Origin: CAZSDP01 sp964605665
GTDB lineage: Bacteria; Planctomycetota; UBA8108; UBA1146
Direction: 5' to 3'
NCBI GenBank assembly: GCA_964605665.1
Contig: CAZSDP010000030.1
Span: 1 to 55,349 of the forward strand
DNA: 55,349 bases
The translations under genes were made by a program, and so were the position numbers. A model generated the notes under the pieces. It was not told the DNA's origin. It worked only from the letters and a program-made list of their open reading frames with translations, and ran no database searches. The stretch's first letter is position 1, and every line of letters starts with the position of its first letter. Below, piece after piece: positions 34,475 to 43,557 of the stretch.

Positions 34475-35862
34475 AAGTCCAGCGTTCTGATCCGCCAGTT
34501 GCTGCCCTCGCCACCGTTTCTGGCGTGAGCGAGGTCGCGGTGGTTCGCGTTTCGGGAGCGGGTTGCGTGGAGTCGGTCGGACGCTTCTTTACTCCCGATC
34601 GAGCTGGTGGAGCTGAGGCATCCCAAGGGCGACCCGCAGCGGAGCGTGGTTCTCTCCAACTCACCTCCAAGCTTAGGATCCCCGCCACGTTGGTCCGCTA
34701 TCCCCAGGGGCGCTCTTACACTGGCGAAGAGTCGGTCGAGTTGCTGATCCCCGGAGCCCCCGTGTTGATCGGGACTCTTCTCACCGCTCTTGAGCGGGAG
34801 GGGATCTATCCTGCTGGCCCAGGCGAGTTCACCCGACGAGCGTTCTGTAATGGGCGAATCGATCTTACGGGGGCCGAGTCGGTCGCGGCACTCATCGCAG
34901 CGGAGTCTCTCGAGGAGGCCCAGGCCGCCCGGCGGACATTAGACGGGCAACTCGCCGAGGGTGTTCGAGAGCTCGCGGATCAACTTCATGACACGATTGC
35001 GCTTCTTGAGGCGGGGTTGGACTTTTCTGATCAGGAGGTTCCTCCGCCGACTTGCGAGGAGATCGCAGCGCGACTGGAGCCGGTGGTGTCCTCTCTGCGA
35101 CGATGGTTGGCGACTCCGGATGCGGGTTCGCAGCGGGGGGCTCCCCATCGTTTTCTCCTTTGGGGAAGAGCAAACGCTGGCAAGTCGACTCTGCTCAACG
35201 CCCTCTGTGGCGATCGCTTCGCCATTGTGGCTCCTTTGGCCGGAACGACCACCGATCCAGTCTCCGCGCAACTCCAAACCGACTTGTCGGTGGTAGAGAT
35301 TGTCGACCTACCTGGCCGTCAGCCGGTTCGCGACGCGATCGAAGAGAGCGCCGAGCAAATTGCAGGTGGAATGCTTGCGGAGGGGGATCCGGTATTCTAC
35401 GTCCTCGATGCGAGTCGCGAGGTAGAGGAACTGCGTCGTGAGTGGGATTCCCTGCCGGTGGAGATTCGAAGTCGCGCGCGTCCCGTTCTGAGTCAGATCG
35501 ATCGTCTACAGCCTTCTGATCTCGCCGAGTTGCCGGACTGGCCCACGCGTTGTCTCACCTCCGCACTCCAGGGAGATGTGGAGGAGGTGCGGGTGGCGAT
35601 CGAAGAGCGAGTCAAAGGGGGAGAGTCGATCGGTCGTGCCGCCGGTTTGTTCTTCAATGACCGCCAGCGTCGGGGGATAGAGCTGTGCCGGAGCCGGCTT
35701 GAGCGGGCGATCGCCTCCAGTTCCAGCTCCGAGTTTGTCGAGCCGGAACTGACGGTGGTGGAGTTACGCGAAGCCCATTCAGCTCTCGAGGAGATGACAG
35801 GGGAACTGGCCCCCGAAGAGACCCTCCAACGGATCTTCTCCCGTTTCTGTGTCGGAAAGTAG
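34471..35862 (+). CDS. mnmE: tRNA modification GTPase MnmE, divergent G domain
   Basis: MnmE, which with MnmG modifies the wobble uridine (cmnm5U) of certain tRNAs. 463 residues, normal length. The N-terminal tetrahydrofolate-binding domain (PGEFTRRAFCNGRIDLTGAE), the central helical domain and the C-terminal FCVGK are clear. The inserted GTPase domain has a good P-loop (GRANAGKS, 232-239), but switch I reads AGTTTDP in place of AGTTRD, G3 reads DLPGR (279-283) in place of DTAGxR, and the base-recognition NKxD is SQID (341-344). GTP use may therefore be altered. It is translationally coupled to yidC, a common pairing. Confidence 0.93.
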   Translation: MKVQRSDPPVAALATVSGVSEVAVVRVSGAGCVESVGRFFTPDRAGGAEASQGRPAAERGSLQLTSKLRIPATLVRYPQGRSYTGEESVELLIPGAPVLIGTLLTALEREGIYPAGPGEFTRRAFCNGRIDLTGAESVAALIAAESLEEAQAARRTLDGQLAEGVRELADQLHDTIALLEAGLDFSDQEVPPPTCEEIAARLEPVVSSLRRWLATPDAGSQRGAPHRFLLWGRANAGKSTLLNALCGDRFAIVAPLAGTTTDPVSAQLQTDLSVVEIVDLPGRQPVRDAIEESAEQIAGGMLAEGDPVFYVLDASREVEELRREWDSLPVEIRSRARPVLSQIDRLQPSDLAELPDWPTRCLTSALQGDVEEVRVAIEERVKGGESIGRAAGLFFNDRQRRGIELCRSRLERAIASSSSSEFVEPELTVVELREAHSALEEMTGELAPEETLQRIFSRFCVGK

Positions 35863-36152
35863 CGAGTGACTCGACTTGCCTCCGTTGCCGCTTTTGAGCG
35901 GCTGTGGTAACGTTCCCGCCACCAGACGGGTGGCGCGGAGCTGGTCGAGTCCGCCTCTGAGCGAGTCTCTCCGTGACAGCTCCTCAGGTCCGAAGAGATC
36001 TACCGGAGAGTGTCCGCTCTCGCCGGAAAGTCAATCAGGCTGATCGACCTCGAGGGTTGGGTCTGGATTCTGGTACGCAGCGATTTCTGTCCCCGCACGG
36101 GCATCTTCTGGCGGGGGAGAAGGCACCGAGATGCTGAATCGAGGGAACCCAC
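35863..36152. other. Intergenic region before nrdR
   Basis: About 290 bases with a weak candidate promoter (ttgccg, 17 nt, taacgt near 35890-35918) and no gene. The nrdR ribosome binding site (gaggga) is at the end. Confidence 0.3.
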
Positions 36153-36644
36153 ATGTCGATGAAGTGTCCGATGTGCGGAGCGCTCGAGGATCGGGTGATC
36201 GATTCGAGGACTTCGTCGGACGGATCCTCGATCCGTCGTCGCCGGGAGTGCCAAGACTGCTCACGTCGTTTCACGACCTATGAAAGGGTCGAAGAAACAC
36301 CGCGTCTCATTGTCAAGAAGGATCAAACCCGACAGCCTTTCGACCGCAAAAAGGTCTTGTCGGGACTTTTGAAAGCATGTGAAAAGCGTCCCGTACCCAC
36401 AGAGAAGCTCGAAGAGTTGGTGGATCTGGTCGAACGTACAGTTCAAGAACAGGGAACCTCAGAGGTCGACTCTCGCATCATCGGCGAAGTTGTGGTCTCC
36501 GAGCTCAAGAAGATCGATCAAGTCTCCTACGTCCGATTCGCCTCCGTTTACCAGGAGTTCGCGGACGTATCCGAGTTTACCCGCCTGGTCTCTGAGAAAT
36601 CGGGAGAGAATTCGAGCGACGAGCGGTCTGTCGACCTTCGTTGA
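36153..36644 (+). CDS. nrdR: Transcriptional repressor NrdR
   Basis: NrdR, the nucleotide-sensing repressor of ribonucleotide reductase genes. 163 residues. The zinc ribbon is complete (C5-x2-C8 and C33-x2-C36, with FTTYERVE after it), followed by the ATP-cone (LIVKKDQTRQPFDRKKVLSG to ~residue 140). The start has gaggga upstream; Met3 is an alternative matching the usual MxCPxC start. No ribonucleotide reductase gene lies in this window. A 7-bp hairpin (36653-36659 with 36666-36672) follows within 10 nt of the stop. Confidence 0.95.
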   Translation: MSMKCPMCGALEDRVIDSRTSSDGSSIRRRRECQDCSRRFTTYERVEETPRLIVKKDQTRQPFDRKKVLSGLLKACEKRPVPTEKLEELVDLVERTVQEQGTSEVDSRIIGEVVVSELKKIDQVSYVRFASVYQEFADVSEFTRLVSEKSGENSSDERSVDLR

Positions 36645-37201
36645 GGGGGGGCGGTTCTCGGGGGAGAGAACCACCCTCTGCGACCAGGAGCGCTCGACGA
36701 TTACGGCGTCCGAAGGGCGGGGAACCGACAGGGAACCCCGTGGGGGAATCGAGATCGGAGTGTCTTTGGACCTTCGATTGAGGGGGAATCAAGAGAGAGG
36801 GCAACCGCGATAGGGCTTCGCTGGACGTTTCTTCCGCCGAAAATGAGAGCTGGAGTGATTCCAGCCTAGACGGTGGTTTCACACGCCCGATCTGCGGTCA
36901 TAATGGGGCGCTACGTCGCGCACTGCTTCACCAGCTGTCTGTCCCTTCTGGGCGTTGTGGCCGTATCCGCGGTGACATCGAGGCAGCGAGTTGAGACGGT
37001 CGGACCACATTGTGGACGAGGCCCCAGAATGAATATTGTTTGCCGGCCTCAGTCCCCCCCCCGATGGAGTAACAGTTGCTCGGTGAAACCACCTCGATTG
37101 TGGTGAGGTCGGTTTTCATCTCGCCGTTTTGCTAGGGGGAGTAGGATTGCTCGCGAGAGCAAGATCGGTCCGCCAGGGTTGCGGCGCTTTGAAGGAGTTC
37201 G
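36645..37201. other. Intergenic region between nrdR and smc
   Basis: About 560 bases without a supported gene. Near the left end is a hairpin ggttctc/gagaacc (36653-36672) that could end the nrdR transcript. A bulged hairpin (aaccacctc ... gaggtcggtt, ~37087-37113) followed by ttttc lies before smc. The smc ribosome binding site gaaggag is at the right end. Confidence 0.4.
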
Positions 37202-40200
37202 ATGTACCTGAAGAAACTCTCCGTTGCTGGCTTCAAGTCTTTTGCAGACCCGATCGAGTTTCATTTTCACCGTGGAACCACCGCGATTGTCGGCCCAAAT
37301 GGCTGCGGCAAATCGAATGTGGTGGATGCCTTCCGCTGGGTATTGGGGGAGCGATCCGCGAAAGAACTGCGCGGCAACGAGATGCTCGATGTCATTTTCA
37401 AAGGGACGAGCCGACGGGAGGCGCTGTCCCGTGCGGAGGTTCTTCTTCTTTTTGACAATGAAGATGGGACTCTTCCGATCGAGTACTCCGAGGTGGAGAT
37501 TGGGCGCCGTCTGTACCGATCGGGTGAGAGCGAATACCTGATCAATGGCCAGAAGTGCCGACTGAAAGACCTCCTCGCTCTCTTTGCAGATACCGGGATC
37601 GGGACCGAGGGATATTCGGTGATGGAGCAGGGTAACCTCGATGTATTCCTCAACTCGAGTGCCCAGGAGCGGCGCAAGATTTTTGAGGAGGCTGCGGGAG
37701 TTTCTCGATTCAAGAAGCAGAAGGATCAGGCTCTTCGACGACTCGAGCGTGCTGAGCGTGACCTCGAGCGTTCTCAAGATCGTTTTGGCGAAATCGAGAG
37801 CAGAATCCGTAGCTTGAAGATTCAAGCGACAAAAGCTCGCCGATTTGTCGAGGATCGCGATCGCTTGACTCAAGTACGCGCCGTCTTGGCTTCGGAAGAG
37901 GTCGAGGCACTCAGGTCTGAGCGTGAGAATCTGACCTTCGATTTGTTTTGGACACAACTGAAGCGATCTCTTTTGAGTCGTCTCGACGAAGGGACAGAAA
38001 CTCGTCGCGAGGATGCGAGACACTCGGCAGAGGAAGCGAGCCATACGCTGACATCTCTTCGAGGAGAAGAGATGGAGCATCGCGTCGAGCTCGAGGGGAT
38101 CGGCCAACGGCTGGAGGCGGTGACCGAGCGGCGACGCGAAATAGAAGACCAAAAGCAACGACGCACCGAGCAATCTGAGGAGCTGCTTCGCAGCGAACAA
38201 GCTTACGCTCTCCAGCGAGAGGAAGTGCGACAGCAGATACGCGAGGCGATCCAGTCGCTTCGAGAAAGTCGATCACAAGCTGCTACGGCGGAGTCGAACC
38301 ACCGCGAGCTCGATACACGCCGGCGAGACATTGAAGAGCAGATTCACGTTTCCAAAGAAGAGGCTCTCTCTCGAATTTATCGAGCGACGCAACTTTCAAA
38401 TGATCGAACGGCACTGGAGTCGGAGCGTCGTAGCATCGAGACGATGACCACTCGTCGTCGAGCCGAATCCGCCGAATTTTCCAGTCAGCTAAAAGAGCTG
38501 GAGGCAACCGGGGAGTCGATTGAGCACTCTCAAGCGAAAGCCCGTGAAATGGCTCGGGTAGCGTTCGAGGAGAGTGAGATCCTCAGCGCTGAAGTGGAAT
38601 CGAGAACATCTCTGCTCGACGAGAATCGGCAGAGTCTTGCCACACTCCGTGGCGAGCTGGAAGAGGCTCAAGGCAGGCTTCGGTTCTTGCGCGATCTAGA
38701 AGAGCGGCGAGAGGGAATCGGTGAAGGTGCGCGGAGATTGCTCGGCTCAGATCAGCCGGTGAGCTTCGACGTGATCGGATTGCTCGCAGCGGGGCTCGAA
38801 GTCGAACCGTCTTTGGCTCTTGCGGTTGACGCCGCTCTCGGAGCAGCTGGTGAAACAGTGGTTCTTTCAGGCGTGATCGATGTCGGTGACCGAATTCGAG
38901 CGATCGAAAATGAAGTGGAAGATCGCGAAGTCACCTTTGTTCAGGTGGAGGGCTTTGGAGAATCAGATCAGGAAGTTTCGGAGATTCCTGACGGCTGCAT
39001 TCCCCTCTTCGATCTATTGGGGGTCGAACCGAGGCAGCGACAGATGGTCAGCAAGTTGCTCGACGGAGTCTACCTTTGCGATCACTTGGAAGTCGCCGAG
39101 GAAGTTATCAGAGAAGTCGACCACTGCCGCGCCTGCGTTCTGAGAGACGGCACGGTGCTCGAAAGGTGGGGAGGCGTTCGGCTGCCGGCCCCTGAAGGAC
39201 GAGGTCTCGTTTCGCGACGGATTGAGATCCGGGGGTTGGAGACGAGTGTTGAGCAACTCTCGGCGGAGTTGGAGCTGGCTCGAGCCCAAGGAGACGCGCT
39301 CGAGGAGACGATTCAGGCTCGACTCGCAGAAGTTCGTCGCCGACAAGAAGCAGCACAGCGTGCTGAACTTGAAGTTGACCATGCGCAGAGACTCCTCGAA
39401 GAGAATCGTGAAGAGTGGCAGCGCATTTCGGAACGCTGTTCAGTGGTCGAATCGGAAATTCGCGAATTGGTAGACCAAGATGCGAGGTTGACCGTCGAGC
39501 TCGAGGAGAAGCTTGCGACACTTAATACAATTGAAGAAGAACGTGTTGAGCTGGAGGCTCTCGTCGTTGAGCGAGAAGCAGAGCGGTCGTCGATCGAACC
39601 TGAACTGGAGCGCTTCGAGAGCGATTTCTCGCGGTTACGGGTTGTCTCTACTCAAACCGAGGAACGGTTGGTTGCTCAGCGTCGCGAGCAGATGCGAATT
39701 CAATCGGAGCTCGAAGAGCGCCAAGATCGACGCCGTCGACTCGAGGTCGAAGAGGAGAAAGACCAAGAGCGGCTGTTGCGTCTTGACGAAAATGAGCAGC
39801 GCGATCGTCAGCGAAGTGAAGAACTCTCTGCTGCACTGGAGGACCTCGCAGGTCGAGTTGCCGATGCAGAGCAAGAGACTTCGAAAGCGAAGGAGAGTCT
39901 GTTCGAAGCAGAAAAGCTTCTGATCCAACTTCGTAAAGAGAACGATAGCTTGCGAGAACGCCGAGAGGGTCAACTCTTGGCTGACAATGAACGACGGGTT
40001 CGCATCGATGGCATCCGTGAGAAGATCGCGGAGGAACTGGAAGTTCCTGTCGCGGAGCTTCCGGTGGATGAATGGCGTGCTGTTCTCCTCCAAGAATTTG
40101 GTGATAAGGGCCTTCTGAAATCGCTTCGATCTGAGCAAGAGCAGCTCTCGGGGCGATTGCGGAAGAATGCGAATGTGAATCTTCAAGCAGTCGATGAGCT

Positions 40201-40903
40201 GACCGGAGAAGAGGGACGTCGCGATCAGCTTGGAAGCCAGATCACAGACCTCGAAGAATCCAAGACAACCTTGCTAGAGACGGTCGAAGCTCTGAATGAC
40301 AAGAGTCGCGATCTCTTCCTCGAGACTTTTGAAGAGGTCCGTCAGCACTTCCAAGAGTTGTTTGCGACCGTGTTCAATGGCGGTACTGCCGATCTGAAGC
40401 TCGAAGAAGATGTCGACCCATTGGAAGCTGGTGTGGAAGTGTTCGCCCGGCCACCAGGGAAGCGCATTAATTCGCTCCGTGCTCTCTCTGGAGGAGAAAA
40501 GGCGCTGACTGCAGTCTCGGTCTTGTTTGCACTATTCAGAACGAAGCCGAGTCCGTTCTGCATTCTCGACGAGGTCGATGCGCCATTGGACGAGTCGAAC
40601 ATCCGTCGATTTGTTCGCGTTCTCCAGCGGTTCTCCGAGCAGTCCCAGTTTCTCATCATTACCCACAGCCGAGTCACGATGGGTGAGGCAGAACGTCTTT
40701 ATGGCGTCACGATGGAAGAAGAGGGTGTCTCCAGAAAGGTTGCAGTCCGGGTCGACAAAGAGGAGAACGAAGAAGCGATTGAGGATGGCACCGTCAGCGC
40801 TGACTCACTGTTGCCACCCCCTCGTCTCGGAGGCCGCGAGCACTTCCCGGAAGAGTCGCAGGAAGCCGATGAACCGGAAGCGGCGGGCGCTGCTCTAGAC
40901 TGA
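37202..40903 (+). CDS. smc: Chromosome segregation SMC ATPase
   Basis: SMC protein of 1233 residues that compacts and segregates the chromosome, normally with ScpA and ScpB (not in this window). gaaggag precedes the ATG by 5 nt. Walker A is GPNGCGKS (31-38). A long coiled coil runs to the hinge (about 513-680, SFDVIGLLAAGLEVEPSLAL), with a second coiled coil after it. The ABC signature LSGGEKAL is near residue 1095, followed by Walker B FCILDEVDAPLDESN near 1119. A mildly acidic C-terminal tail of ~60 residues ends the protein. Full length and intact. Confidence 0.97.
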   Translation: MYLKKLSVAGFKSFADPIEFHFHRGTTAIVGPNGCGKSNVVDAFRWVLGERSAKELRGNEMLDVIFKGTSRREALSRAEVLLLFDNEDGTLPIEYSEVEIGRRLYRSGESEYLINGQKCRLKDLLALFADTGIGTEGYSVMEQGNLDVFLNSSAQERRKIFEEAAGVSRFKKQKDQALRRLERAERDLERSQDRFGEIESRIRSLKIQATKARRFVEDRDRLTQVRAVLASEEVEALRSERENLTFDLFWTQLKRSLLSRLDEGTETRREDARHSAEEASHTLTSLRGEEMEHRVELEGIGQRLEAVTERRREIEDQKQRRTEQSEELLRSEQAYALQREEVRQQIREAIQSLRESRSQAATAESNHRELDTRRRDIEEQIHVSKEEALSRIYRATQLSNDRTALESERRSIETMTTRRRAESAEFSSQLKELEATGESIEHSQAKAREMARVAFEESEILSAEVESRTSLLDENRQSLATLRGELEEAQGRLRFLRDLEERREGIGEGARRLLGSDQPVSFDVIGLLAAGLEVEPSLALAVDAALGAAGETVVLSGVIDVGDRIRAIENEVEDREVTFVQVEGFGESDQEVSEIPDGCIPLFDLLGVEPRQRQMVSKLLDGVYLCDHLEVAEEVIREVDHCRACVLRDGTVLERWGGVRLPAPEGRGLVSRRIEIRGLETSVEQLSAELELARAQGDALEETIQARLAEVRRRQEAAQRAELEVDHAQRLLEENREEWQRISERCSVVESEIRELVDQDARLTVELEEKLATLNTIEEERVELEALVVEREAERSSIEPELERFESDFSRLRVVSTQTEERLVAQRREQMRIQSELEERQDRRRRLEVEEEKDQERLLRLDENEQRDRQRSEELSAALEDLAGRVADAEQETSKAKESLFEAEKLLIQLRKENDSLRERREGQLLADNERRVRIDGIREKIAEELEVPVAELPVDEWRAVLLQEFGDKGLLKSLRSEQEQLSGRLRKNANVNLQAVDELTGEEGRRDQLGSQITDLEESKTTLLETVEALNDKSRDLFLETFEEVRQHFQELFATVFNGGTADLKLEEDVDPLEAGVEVFARPPGKRINSLRALSGGEKALTAVSVLFALFRTKPSPFCILDEVDAPLDESNIRRFVRVLQRFSEQSQFLIITHSRVTMGEAERLYGVTMEEEGVSRKVAVRVDKEENEEAIEDGTVSADSLLPPPRLGGREHFPEESQEADEPEAAGAALD

Positions 40904-41278
40904 TTGAGGATTCGGGTACTGCTGGGCTGCCATTTTCCGGAGATGTGTGCTCTTCTTCCGAATTGTGGGCCTCGTGAACCTCGTTCTCGAACAGGTGGGG
41001 CGTCACAGCCGATATTTTGACTTTCCAAGCGCTTTTTGGCCCTTGATCGGGCCGATCTTTCCATCCGATCCCTCCCGAACCCTTTCCAAGGGACGAGTGA
41101 CGATCTGCACGATTGGCCGTTTCTCTACTCCTCGGGGTAGTCTTCAGGAGACTGTTTCTCTCCGGTCCCCGCCTTCTTTCGTTGAGCTGGTTTCGGAGAG
41201 CAGTGCAATTCGATCGACGGTCGAATTGCATGATCGAGACCGTCGACTCTTCGAGGGGGAGACGAAGGAGATCGCACT
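40904..41278. other. Intergenic region between smc and the pentapeptide gene
   Basis: About 375 bases. A frame of 119 codons (40947-41306) overlaps the next gene and has no family resemblance or clear ribosome binding site, so it is not called. The main feature is the inverted repeat at 41205-41229. Confidence 0.4.
41205..41229. promoter_or_regulatory. Perfect inverted repeat upstream of the pentapeptide gene
   Basis: gcaattcga (41205-41213), 7-nt spacer, tcgaattgc (41221-41229). It ends 50 nt before the start codon, so it could be an operator or an mRNA hairpin; no T-tract follows. Confidence 0.45.
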
Positions 41279-43276
41279 TTGGCCAAGATCGACCGCGAAG
41301 AGGTGATCCGGTGCCGGCAGGAACGTCGTTCCCTAAGGGGAGCAGAGCTGCGAGGTATCGACCTCAGCGGGCTTGACCTGCGGGGGATGAACTTTGAGAG
41401 CGCAGACCTCCAAGATGCGGTTCTGGAGGGTGCCGATCTGAGTGAAGGCAACTTCAATGGTGCCAATCTACGTGGGGCGCGCCTGAGTCGTGCCTGCCTC
41501 GCCCGGGTTTCATTCGAACTTGCCGACTTACGTGAAACAGATTTCACCCAAGCCGATCTTCGAAATGCTCGCTTCACCAAAACTCGGCTCAGAGAAGTAC
41601 GCCTGACAGAGTCAAATTTATATCGAGCGCACTTCTATGATCAGACAATCACCTCTTGCAGCTTCAACGGAGCAAACCTCGGTGGGGCGATCTTCAAAAA
41701 CTGTATCGTGAAGGACTGTGACTGCTCTGAGGCACAGCTCTTGGGAGCTTCGCTAGTTCGGTGTGTGCTCAGTAAGACTCGATTTCACGAAACCACATTT
41801 CAAGATGTTCGCCTCGATCAAACCGAGCTGTCCGGCTTAGATCTCAAAGGGGCGAAGTTCATTGAGTTCGACTTTTCCTCGGTGATCTTGAGCGACGTGA
41901 ATTTGGACGGAGCTCGTCTCGAGGCGACGACATTTCCCGCTGGTTCCTTGTCAGGTGTCGGTTTTCGTGGAGCGAGATTGACGCGCATCGACTTGAACGG
42001 TCGCGATCTTTCAGGAGTTGATTTTGGCGGGGCAAAACTGAATCGTTGCGATCTCAGCGGGGCAATCCTCGACGGTGCAGATTTCACAGGCGCAAGTCTG
42101 AGGTCGACGACCCTGTCTAAGGCGTCACTGAACGAAACAAAACTCGAGGAATGTGATCTCACCGGGGCTGGGTTGCAAGAGACGAAGATTCAATCGACCG
42201 CTCTGCGCAACACTCGGTTCGAGCAGGCGAACCTGTTCGGCGCCCAGCTGAAGGACGTGCAGTTCTATGGGGTTGCAGCAACGGGGGCCAATTTCGCCCG
42301 TACTCGACTCGAACACTGCGCACTCGAAGATGTGACCTTCGAGAGTTCTGACTTCTCCAATTCGATGCTGATCGACTGCGATTTACGCGATTGCCGATTT
42401 ACGATGGCGACTTTCGAGTCGACGGAATGGGTTAGAAATCGATTTCGCGCGATTTCATGGCGTCGAGCGATCTTGGCGGACGTGAAATTTGTCGAAGCAG
42501 ATCTCCGGCAAACCGATCTACATCGGGCAAGCCTACGTGGAGTGATTCTTGATCGAGTGAAGTTACCCGGATCGAATCTGGAAGAGGCTGATCTAAAAAA
42601 CGCCACTCTCACGGATGTCGATCTTACGGATGCGCGTTTGACCGGTGCTCGATTTGACGGAGCGTCCCTCGAGCGCGTCGATATGAGTGGTTCAATTTTG
42701 ACTGGTGCTTGTTTTGAATCAGCCGAATTGAAGAAGATCCGACTCGACAATATCGACGAGTCAGACTTAGAGAGCTGCCAAGGGCTCAATTCACGGGAAG
42801 CCGTGAACTATACCGAGAGTCGGGAATCAGACTCTCGGCAACAGACGATGGCGGCCTCGGTCCAGTCGTCGGAACTCCGGGAGATATGGCTAGAGCATTC
42901 GATTCGTCGCCCGAGCTCCGGTGAGCTCGCCTCGCTCTTACATGAGCTCGATGATTGTCTCGGGGTGATACGAGAGATCTTGGTCGACTCCGACGATGTT
43001 CCTCTCGGCGTTGAGCTGCAAGAAATCGTCTACGGAGATCGAACCTTAATCAAATTAGTTCCTTCTCTCGACGCACATGCGAGGGGTGAGGATACCCTCA
43101 GAGTCGTCGCTGGAGTCCTCGACGCGGTATTGAATGCGCACACGGAGGATCTCTCCGCAGCGATACTGGGGTTTGCAGATCAGTATCTAGCCGGACTCTC
43201 CAGCAGGTCGCGTCGTAACCTCGTTCGCACCGTCCGGCCACTCTTGGAACATCTGGCACTTCCGCTGGCTGTTTAA
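41279..43276 (+). CDS. Giant pentapeptide-repeat protein
   Basis: A 665-residue protein started by TTG, with aaggag 8 nt upstream. No signal peptide, so probably cytoplasmic. Residues ~15-498 are almost entirely A(D/N)LxX-type pentapeptides (LRGAELRGIDLSGLDLRG, ADLQDAVLEGADLSEGNF), roughly 97 units, predicting one unbroken right-handed quadrilateral beta-helix of about 24 coils. Residues ~500-665 are non-repetitive, probably alpha-helical, and unknown to me (LREIWLEHSIRRPSSGELA, then a stretch like a small helical bundle). Known pentapeptide proteins include DNA mimics that protect gyrase and many of unknown role; no assignment is possible here. It precedes a signalling operon but a hairpin and a promoter separate them. 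Confidence 0.88.
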   Translation: MAKIDREEVIRCRQERRSLRGAELRGIDLSGLDLRGMNFESADLQDAVLEGADLSEGNFNGANLRGARLSRACLARVSFELADLRETDFTQADLRNARFTKTRLREVRLTESNLYRAHFYDQTITSCSFNGANLGGAIFKNCIVKDCDCSEAQLLGASLVRCVLSKTRFHETTFQDVRLDQTELSGLDLKGAKFIEFDFSSVILSDVNLDGARLEATTFPAGSLSGVGFRGARLTRIDLNGRDLSGVDFGGAKLNRCDLSGAILDGADFTGASLRSTTLSKASLNETKLEECDLTGAGLQETKIQSTALRNTRFEQANLFGAQLKDVQFYGVAATGANFARTRLEHCALEDVTFESSDFSNSMLIDCDLRDCRFTMATFESTEWVRNRFRAISWRRAILADVKFVEADLRQTDLHRASLRGVILDRVKLPGSNLEEADLKNATLTDVDLTDARLTGARFDGASLERVDMSGSILTGACFESAELKKIRLDNIDESDLESCQGLNSREAVNYTESRESDSRQQTMAASVQSSELREIWLEHSIRRPSSGELASLLHELDDCLGVIREILVDSDDVPLGVELQEIVYGDRTLIKLVPSLDAHARGEDTLRVVAGVLDAVLNAHTEDLSAAILGFADQYLAGLSSRSRRNLVRTVRPLLEHLALPLAV

Positions 43277-43313
43277 GCGCGGTTTTCAAGAGCCATTGGA
43301 GGCGGATCGAAGT

Positions 43314-43335
43314 TGCAGCGGCCACAACCGCTGCA
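43314..43335 (+). terminator. Hairpin after the pentapeptide gene
   Basis: Perfect 8-bp stem tgcagcgg (43314-43321) with ccgctgca (43328-43335), 6-nt loop; a T-rich stretch (tcgtttctttc) lies ~12 nt further on. Probable terminator. Confidence 0.45.
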
Positions 43336-43406
43336 GAAGCGACACTCGTTTCTTTCTCGACCACCAAGTTCGCAGGGGACGCTCACGATCTCGCGGTTGC
43401 GGTGGT

Positions 43407-43436
43407 TTGACGCATTCCGATTGACCATTGTATTCT
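43407..43436 (+). promoter_or_regulatory. Sigma70-type promoter of the AAA+/HD-GYP/NtrC operon
   Basis: TTGACG (43407-43412), 18-nt spacer, TATTCT (43431-43436), ~120 nt before the first gene. A second TTGACC at 43421 has a poorer -10. Confidence 0.5.
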
Positions 43437-43557
43437 TCATCAGCACATCTCAGCGTCGATACGCATGAATCCTCTTCCTATTACGGATTGAACTGATTGA
43501 GAACCACCCAGGCAGAAGCTCCGTTGGAGCCCAGCTTGCGTGGGGGGGAGAGGGACC

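Noticed and set aside
40947..41306. 119-codon frame between smc and the pentapeptide gene
   Set aside because: It overlaps the supported TTG start of the next gene, lacks a ribosome binding site and resembles no family I know.
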